A DNA stretch of 64,000 bases from Burkholderia sp. lig30 (lineage in GTDB: Bacteria; Pseudomonadota; Gammaproteobacteria; Burkholderiales; Burkholderiaceae): positions 124,001 to 188,000 of the forward strand of contig NZ_JGVW01000049.1 in assembly GCF_000687455.2 (NCBI RefSeq), read 5' to 3'. Position numbers and translations under genes: made by a program. Below the pieces are notes generated by a model, which did not search any database, had not been told where the DNA came from, and saw only the letters and a program-made list of their open reading frames with translations. Shown piece by piece: positions 58,761 to 64,000 of this stretch (within the stretch, counting starts at the first letter, position 1; each line of letters starts with the position of its first letter).

Positions 58761-60578
58761 ATGTGTGGCATCGTCGGCGCGGTCGCGCAACGGAACATTG
58801 TTCCGATTCTGATTGAAGGCTTACGCCGCCTCGAATATCGCGGCTACGATTCGTGCGGCGTCGCCACGGTGGTCGACGGACAGGCGCGACGAGAACGCAG
58901 CGTCGCGCGCGTCGCGGATCTCGAGGCGCACGTGGCGAGCGCCGGGCTGACCGGCAGCACCGGCATTGCGCACACGCGCTGGGCCACCCACGGCGCGCCG
59001 GTGACCTGCAACGCGCACCCGATCTTCTCGCGCGACGAGATCGCGCTCGTGCACAACGGCATCATCGAGAATCATGAAACGTTGCGCGAGCAACTATCAG
59101 GGCAGAGCTACGTGTTCGACGGGCAGACGGACACCGAAGTCGTCGCGCACCTGATCCACAGCAAGTATCGCGGCGACCTGTTCGCGGCGGTGCGCGACGC
59201 GACCGCGCAGTTGCGCGGCGCGTATGCGATCGCGGTGTTCAGCAAGGCCGAGCCGCACCGGCTGATCGGCGCGCGGGTCGGCTCGCCGCTCGTCGTCGGC
59301 CTGAAGGACGGCGAGTGCTTCCTGGCGTCGGATGCGCTCGCGCTGGCCGGCATCACCGACCGGTTCATCTTTCTCGAGGAAGGCGACATCGTCGAGCTGA
59401 CGGCGGGCGGAGTGAGGATCGTCGACCAGCACGGCGCACCGGTCGAGCGTCAGGTGCAGACCGTCGCGTCCGGGCAGGGCGTGGTCGAGCTCGGCCCGTA
59501 CCGTCACTTCATGCAGAAGGAGATCTTCGAGCAGCCGCGCGCGGTGGCCGAGACGATCCCCGACGCCGGGCTGTTCGATCCGGCGGCGTTCGGCCCGGAC
59601 GCGCGGCGCGTCTTCGAGCAGATCGACAACGTGCTGATCCTCGCGTGCGGGACGAGCCATTACTCCGGCCTGACCGCGCGCCGCTGGCTCGAAACGATCG
59701 CGCGGGTGCCGGCGCAGGTCGAGATCGCGAGCGAGTACCGCTACAGCGATGCGCTCGCGCTGCCGAACACGCTCGTGGTCGTCGTGTCGCAATCCGGCGA
59801 GACCGCGGACACGCTCGCGGCGCTCAAGTACGCGCAATCGCTCGGCCATCCGGACACGCTCGCGATCTGCAACGTGCCGACGAGCGCGATGATGCGGCAA
59901 AGCGGGCTGCGCTTCCTGACGCGCGCGGGTCCGGAGATCGGCGTCGCGTCGACCAAGGCGTTCACGACGCAGCTCGTCGCGTTGTTCATCCTCGCGGTCA
60001 CGCTGGGACGCCTGCGCGGCTACGTCGACGACGCGCAGCTCGCGCGCTACACGACGCAGTTGCGCCGGCTGCCGGATGCGCTCGCGGACGTGCTCGCGCT
60101 CGAGCCGCAGGTCGAGCGCTGGGCGGTGGAGTTCGCGCGCCACGAGAACGCGCTGTTCCTCGGGCGGGGGCTGCATTATCCGATCGCGCTCGAAGGGGCG
60201 CTCAAGCTCAAGGAGATTTCGTACATCCACGCGGAGGCATATCCGGCGGGCGAACTGAAGCACGGGCCGCTCGCGCTCGTCACGCACACGATGCCGGTCG
60301 CGACGATCGCGCCGAACGACACGCTGCTCGAAAAGCTCAAGTCGAACATGCAGGAGGTGAGGGCGCGCGGCGGGCAGTTGTACGTGTTCGCCGATGCCGA
60401 TACGCGGATCGACAACGGCGAGGGGATCTCGGTGCTGCGGATGCCCGATTACTACGGGCTGCTGTCGCCGATCCTGCACGTCGTGCCGCTGCAGTTGCTC
60501 GCGTATCACGTCGCGTGCCTGCGCGGCGCGGATATCGACAAGCCGAGGAACCTGGCGAAATCGGTGACGGTGGAGTGA
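58761..60578 (+). CDS. glmS: glutamine-fructose-6-phosphate aminotransferase
   Basis: A 605-residue enzyme making glucosamine-6-phosphate, the entry to UDP-GlcNAc. The mature N-terminus Cys2 ([12 protein letters not shown]) is the glutaminase nucleophile, and two SIS domains follow. The conserved tail is [19 protein letters not shown] precedes the ATG. Its product feeds the UDP-GlcNAc used by the wecB product. The last codons form the classical Tn7 attachment sequence, and no transposon is present after it. Burkholderia often carry more than one glmS, and this copy is complete. Confidence 0.97.
   Translation: MCGIVGAVAQRNIVPILIEGLRRLEYRGYDSCGVATVVDGQARRERSVARVADLEAHVASAGLTGSTGIAHTRWATHGAPVTCNAHPIFSRDEIALVHNGIIENHETLREQLSGQSYVFDGQTDTEVVAHLIHSKYRGDLFAAVRDATAQLRGAYAIAVFSKAEPHRLIGARVGSPLVVGLKDGECFLASDALALAGITDRFIFLEEGDIVELTAGGVRIVDQHGAPVERQVQTVASGQGVVELGPYRHFMQKEIFEQPRAVAETIPDAGLFDPAAFGPDARRVFEQIDNVLILACGTSHYSGLTARRWLETIARVPAQVEIASEYRYSDALALPNTLVVVVSQSGETADTLAALKYAQSLGHPDTLAICNVPTSAMMRQSGLRFLTRAGPEIGVASTKAFTTQLVALFILAVTLGRLRGYVDDAQLARYTTQLRRLPDALADVLALEPQVERWAVEFARHENALFLGRGLHYPIALEGALKLKEISYIHAEAYPAGELKHGPLALVTHTMPVATIAPNDTLLEKLKSNMQEVRARGGQLYVFADADTRIDNGEGISVLRMPDYYGLLSPILHVVPLQLLAYHVACLRGADIDKPRNLAKSVTVE
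60546..60578 (+). other. unoccupied attTn7 recognition sequence in the glmS 3' end
   Basis: The last 11 codons of glmS correspond to the TnsD-binding site of Tn7. A convergent gene ends 16 bases after the glmS stop. A Tn7 insertion at the usual distance, about 25 bp past the stop, would fall in that gene's last codons. No TGT...ACA element lies here. Confidence 0.7.
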
Positions 60579-60594
60579 GGTGGGGGCGGGTGAC

Positions 60595-60792
60595 TCAGTG
60601 ACGGCTGGGCGGATTTGAGCGCAGATTTTCTCGCACACGTCGCGCGACCAACAGGGGCAGATAGTCCGTGATGGTTGCGCCGTCGCTGAATTCCGCCCAC
60701 ACGTCCGAGAACATCTTCGACACGGTTTCGGAAGGCATATGCAGGTCTGACGCGATTGCTCGGACGATTTCTTCCGCATTGTGCTCAGCCAT
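60595..60792 (-). CDS. DUF3562-like small protein
   Basis: A 65-residue helical protein: MAEHNAEEIVRAIASDLHMP, then SKMFSDVWAEFSDGATITDY and LPLLVARRVRENLR. Short proteins with this EEIV..IA.dL..P...V...f...W....GA.I.DYLP pattern are known to me as DUF3562, of unknown function and frequent in Burkholderia. GGGAGAGC precedes the ATG at 60792; a start at 60831 would add 13 poorly supported residues. It converges on glmS. Confidence 0.7.
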   Translation of the reverse strand: MAEHNAEEIVRAIASDLHMPSETVSKMFSDVWAEFSDGATITDYLPLLVARRVRENLRSNPPSRH

Positions 60793-60831
60793 GACGCTCT
60801 CCCAAAGCGATATTCGGACAATCCACGCCAA

Positions 60832-61195
60832 TTACATGCTACTTCTCGCAGCTTCGCAAATTGAAACGGCCTGTCGCTGATCCAGGTCAGCTTATATTGC
60901 CTGACTGTCGCTGCGCGGGAATCTTCGTGCCGAACGAACCCTCGGTTGCCACAATTTGACGGGATATCGCTGCATGCGATTCTCCTGTGGCCGACAGGTG
61001 TTTCCTCTTGATCCCGAACGACGAAAAGGAGTATCGGAATTATTTCTTAAAACGGTAAATTATTCGGATTTATCTCCGATAACCCGGATGTGCGCGAGCA
61101 TCAGGTCTCGTCACACATTCCTGCGAAGCAGGTCGATCAATGTGCCCCTTCCGACAGCGAAGGTCACGCCAGCGACACACAATCCGAGAGCGAAA
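60832..61195. promoter_or_regulatory. 364-bp upstream region of the diguanylate cyclase
   Basis: No gene. AT-rich sequence at 61036-61082 (TCTTAAAACGGTAAATTATT) is the likely promoter of the downstream cyclase or of the divergent DUF3562-like gene. In-frame starts at 60956 and 61091 exist but give N-termini unlike a MASE1 protein. Confidence 0.4.
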
Positions 61196-63094
61196 ATGGG
61201 GAGCCCGTCAGGCCATCGGCCGTCCGAGCGACAAGCAGTCTCGCGTGCATCGCATTTTGCGCCACGGCTCGCCGACATAGGGCAGTTGACGGTTGCGCTG
61301 GGGGTCACGACGCTTGCCGATCTCGCCAGCGGAACCCTCAAGAGCATGGCCGGCGAAATCGCCCCGATATGGCTCGGCAACGCGGTACTGCTGTCCCGTC
61401 TCATGGTTGCACCACGCGGCCGCAAATACTGGATTCTCGCGGGCGGTCTGCTCGGGAATCTGGCGGCTGCGTTATTGACGGGCAAGGGCCTGAGGGTGGC
61501 CGCGATATTTACCTCTGCCGACATCGTCGAAGTGCTCACCGCGCTTGCTTTTTCGCCGCGCGTATCGAGCATTTCCGACTTGCTGCGGCCCGCCACGGCC
61601 GCCAGGTTCGTGGTGGGTGGCGTCCTGCTTGCACCGGCCGTATCCGGCGTCTTTGCGATACCCCTGTTAGGCGAACAGCTGTCTGAATATATGCTGCCGA
61701 GCCTGGCAAAGTGGTTCGTGTCGGATGCGTTCAGCCTGGCCATTTTCGTGCCGGTCGCGCTGGTCTTCTGGACGGGCGAGATAGCCCATATCTGGCGGGC
61801 TGACCAACGCCGGAAGACTGCATTCCTGTTGCTGCTGGTCTGCATCGTGACGGCGGGGGTGTTTGGACAAAACAGGTATCCGCTGCTGTACTGGACTTTT
61901 CCGCCCATCGTCTTGCTGGCGTTCCAGGCAGAAGTCGCGGGGATGATGGTTGGCCTTCTCCTCTGCCTTGCAATCGCCCTTTACTTTACCCTGCAAGGTT
62001 CGGGGCCACTCTGGGTGTTTCCATACGAAACGATGCAGAATCGCATCCTCGCCCTGCAGCTCTTCCTCGTGGCGGTGCTGGGTATTGCGCTCCCGGTCAG
62101 CGCCACGCAGGCCCAGCGAAACCGGCTTTTCGCGATGCTGCGCGACGGCGAGCGCCGATATCGCGTGCTTGCCGAGAATGCTACCGACATCGTCATGAGC
62201 CTGGACCTGGAGGGCAGGCTGACTTATATTTCGCCGCGCGTGACGACATTGCTGGGTCTCGCCCCCGACCGCATCATCGGCACGCCCTTCGCCGGATTGG
62301 CCGCGCCCAGTGACCGGGCAGCGCTCGCGGCTGCGATCGCAAGTACGGCGTCGAGCGACGTCGAGACTTCCCGAGTCAGTCGCTTCCCGCGTGCCGACGG
62401 CGAGGCATTGTGGATGGAAACGCACCTTCGTCGTGTCATCGATCCGATTTCCGGCAAGCCCGATTCGCTCACTGCCACGGTCCGGGACATCACTGAACGA
62501 AAGCTCGCGGAGCAACGTCATGCCGAGGAGCGGGCGCAGTTGCACAGTCTCGCTTTTCGGGACGGGCTGACCGGTCTTTTCAACCGTCGCCATTTCGACC
62601 TCGCACTGGAACGTCGCTGGAAACTGGAGGCGCGCGCAGACCGGCGGGGATTCCTCGCCGTGATCATGGCGGACGTCGATTCCTACAAGAGCTACAACGA
62701 CCACTATGGCCATCAACGCGGCGACGAATGCCTGTGCGCGATTGCCCAGGCCATTGCGTCATCGGCGACGCGGGCCACGGACACCGTGGCCCGATACGGC
62801 GGGGAAGAATTTGCGTTGATCCTGAGCGATACGGACCAGGACGGTGCGTTTGTCGTGGCCGAACGCATCAGGCAGGCTGTCGAGAATTTGCGAATACCGC
62901 ACGACGCGTGCAGTGCCGGCATCATCAGCCTCAGCCTCGGCGTCGCCGCGCTGCAAACCCGCGATGGCGGCGACGCGACCGCCTTGGTACACGCGGCAGA
63001 CCGCGCGCTGTACGCCGCCAAGCGGCAGGGGCGAAATCGCACATGTGTGGGGCTGGCCGGCGGCACAGAACCGACTGTCATGGCTTCGCATTAG
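61196..63094 (+). CDS. MASE1-PAS-GGDEF diguanylate cyclase
   Basis: About 632 residues. A MASE1-like sensor of some eight membrane helices (LADIGQLTVALGVTTLADLA to LFLVAVLGIALPVSATQAQ) is followed by a PAS domain (GERRYRVLAENATDIVMSLD). The GGDEF domain starts at FRDGLTGLFNRRHFDLALER. The active site is YGGEEFALIL, a functional GGEEF variant. RATD five residues before it is an RxxD inhibitory site, so product inhibition is expected. It makes c-di-GMP in response to a membrane or PAS signal. Start at 61196 chosen for GAGAGCG and domain fit; upstream starts are possible. Confidence 0.87.
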   Translation: MGSPSGHRPSERQAVSRASHFAPRLADIGQLTVALGVTTLADLASGTLKSMAGEIAPIWLGNAVLLSRLMVAPRGRKYWILAGGLLGNLAAALLTGKGLRVAAIFTSADIVEVLTALAFSPRVSSISDLLRPATAARFVVGGVLLAPAVSGVFAIPLLGEQLSEYMLPSLAKWFVSDAFSLAIFVPVALVFWTGEIAHIWRADQRRKTAFLLLLVCIVTAGVFGQNRYPLLYWTFPPIVLLAFQAEVAGMMVGLLLCLAIALYFTLQGSGPLWVFPYETMQNRILALQLFLVAVLGIALPVSATQAQRNRLFAMLRDGERRYRVLAENATDIVMSLDLEGRLTYISPRVTTLLGLAPDRIIGTPFAGLAAPSDRAALAAAIASTASSDVETSRVSRFPRADGEALWMETHLRRVIDPISGKPDSLTATVRDITERKLAEQRHAEERAQLHSLAFRDGLTGLFNRRHFDLALERRWKLEARADRRGFLAVIMADVDSYKSYNDHYGHQRGDECLCAIAQAIASSATRATDTVARYGGEEFALILSDTDQDGAFVVAERIRQAVENLRIPHDACSAGIISLSLGVAALQTRDGGDATALVHAADRALYAAKRQGRNRTCVGLAGGTEPTVMASH

Positions 63095-63254
63095 CAGGGG
63101 CCGTTGTTTCATCTCGGGTTGCGCTACGTCATGGCGACACGCGCGGCGGTACGCACAATGACAAGAAGGTGCGCGTTTCAGGAGCCATGGATACGGAATG
63201 GCCGGCGCGCTCAGTCAATCGCATACGCCGCTCATGATGAGCGAGGAGTCCACC

Positions 63255-63458
63255 GTGAAAGCAAATGTTGGAGGCGTCGACCGTGCACTGCGCATTGTGG
63301 TCGGGCTGGTGTTGATCGGATTGACCGTCACCGGGCACATCGGAGTGTGGGGCTGGATTGGCATCGTGCCGCTGCTGACGGGTATCGTGCGCCTGTGCCC
63401 CCTTTACGGCGTGCTGGGTGTGAAGACGTGCTCGGCACCGAAGACCGGCCCGAAGTGA
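63255..63458 (+). CDS. DUF2892 small inner-membrane protein
   Basis: A 67-residue protein with two membrane helices. VKANVGGVDRALRIVVGLVL and GWIGIVPLLTGIVRLCPLYG, then VLGVKTC, match the DUF2892 (YgaP membrane part) pattern: an N-terminal NVGxxDRxxR, a G-rich helix and a C-P-x-Y motif. The GTG at 63255 has GAGGAG upstream; ATG 63237 is an in-frame alternative. In YgaP the domain anchors a rhodanese; stand-alone forms have no settled role. Confidence 0.8.
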   Translation: MKANVGGVDRALRIVVGLVLIGLTVTGHIGVWGWIGIVPLLTGIVRLCPLYGVLGVKTCSAPKTGPK

Positions 63459-63500
63459 TTCGACTTCGGCCGGCCGTGCAGTTGTCCCGCTGAGCGTCAC

Positions 63501-64000
63501 CTATCGGATCACTTGCTCCAGGCCGGCCTCTCCGACGGGGGCGTCGGCGAGCCACGGTATCAGCGCGGTTCGCGGCGACAAGGTGTCGGCGACCCGGCGA
63601 ATGAATGGAACCTCGTACGTGCCGCGCTGGCAGAGCATCGGGTCGGTCGTTCCGCTCGCCAGCAGCGACTGGTTGACGACCCACGCACAGGGCTCGATGC
63701 CCGCACGCGCCAGGTCGGCTTTCAGGCGCTCGGCTTCGTGCACCGGCGTCGCTTCCGGCAACGTGACGATGAGGACGTGCGTGTAGCCCGGGTCGCGCAA
63801 GCGCGGCAGCAATTCACGCACCGCTTCCGGCATGTCGCCCTGGGTTCGCATCACTTCGCGATGGTAGGCTTCGGCCGCATCCAGCAGCAGGATCGTGTGA
63901 CCGGTCGGCGCCGTATCGAGGACGACGAAGCCGGACTTGCCTTCATCGACCGTTCGCGCAAACGCGCGGAACACGGCGATTTCCTCTGTGCATGGCGAAC
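63501..64000 (-). CDS. arsA: ArsA-like arsenical pump-driving ATPase, C-terminal part (partial)
   Basis: The last ~166 residues of an ArsA/GET3-type ATPase; the gene continues past the right edge of the window. FVVLDTAPTGHTILLLDAAE is the signal-transduction (DTAPTGHT) motif that links nucleotide hydrolysis to metalloid binding. PCTEEIAVFRAFA upstream is also typical. It powers ArsB-mediated arsenite efflux when paired with ArsB. Whether the full protein has one or two ATPase halves cannot be seen. Confidence 0.85.
   Translation of the reverse strand, partial: SPCTEEIAVFRAFARTVDEGKSGFVVLDTAPTGHTILLLDAAEAYHREVMRTQGDMPEAVRELLPRLRDPGYTHVLIVTLPEATPVHEAERLKADLARAGIEPCAWVVNQSLLASGTTDPMLCQRGTYEVPFIRRVADTLSPRTALIPWLADAPVGEAGLEQVIR

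Overview
The window looks like the dnaA region of a Burkholderia primary chromosome, most likely Burkholderia cepacia complex. The evidence is high GC, the block mnmE-yidC-yidD-rnpA-rpmH | dnaA-dnaN-gyrB with Burkholderia-like proteins, and an adjacent aryl-polyene type locus. The species call is inference from gene content and protein character; no database was searched.

Layout. (1) 1-8.9 kb: the right part of an aryl-polyene (APE) type II fatty-acid/polyketide cluster. It has an MMPL exporter tail, a ketosynthase, a hot-dog dehydratase, a ketoreductase and two more ketosynthases, mostly with 1-4 base overlaps. Two related small exported proteins, a methyltransferase, a flavoprotein and a LysE-type exporter follow. 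(2) 8.9-10.8 kb: two identical initiator tRNA genes, each with its own terminator, bracketing two orphan genes. (3) 10.9-21.8 kb: conserved chromosome core, with mnmE, yidC, yidD, rnpA and rpmH leftward and dnaA, dnaN and gyrB rightward.

(4) 21,774-46,825: a 25-kb Tn7-like transposon that starts 6 bp after the gyrB stop. Both ends read TGTAGCG... into the element, both carry the same 22-bp repeats, and CACT flanks both sides. It encodes TnsA, TnsB, TnsC and TniQ. Its cargo includes an overlapping four-gene operon (carrier-protein-like, XRE, ImmA/IrrE peptidase, papain-like peptidase), a divergent XRE/DUF4031-like pair sharing a palindrome, and a type I restriction-modification operon containing an extra nuclease-like gene. 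It also holds three small orphans and a serine recombinase/ParB-like/ParB-like module with a zinc-ribbon gene. A 33-bp copy of the glmS 3' end lies inside its left end. The likely gyrB terminator now sits just beyond the right end.

(5) 46.9-50.2 kb: a stress module of ECF sigma, anti-sigma, catalase-family peroxidase and cytochrome b561, driven by two matching divergent ECF promoters. (6) 50.2-51.2 kb: a gene-free stretch with two perfect DnaA boxes, an AT-rich patch and a very dense CTGTG/CACAG motif, resembling a replication origin. (7) 51.2-58.7 kb: surface-glycan genes (gtrA, methyltransferase, a membrane protein broken by an in-frame stop, gtrB, tRNA-Val, wecB) and a long gene-poor stretch. 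(8) 58.8-64 kb: glmS with an empty attTn7, a DUF3562-type gene, a MASE1-PAS-GGDEF cyclase, a DUF2892 protein and the end of an arsA-like ATPase.

The main points of interest are the Tn7-like element at gyrB rather than glmS, the glmS-end relic inside it, its uncharacterised peptidase operon and ParB/recombinase module, and the origin-like region at 50.5 kb.
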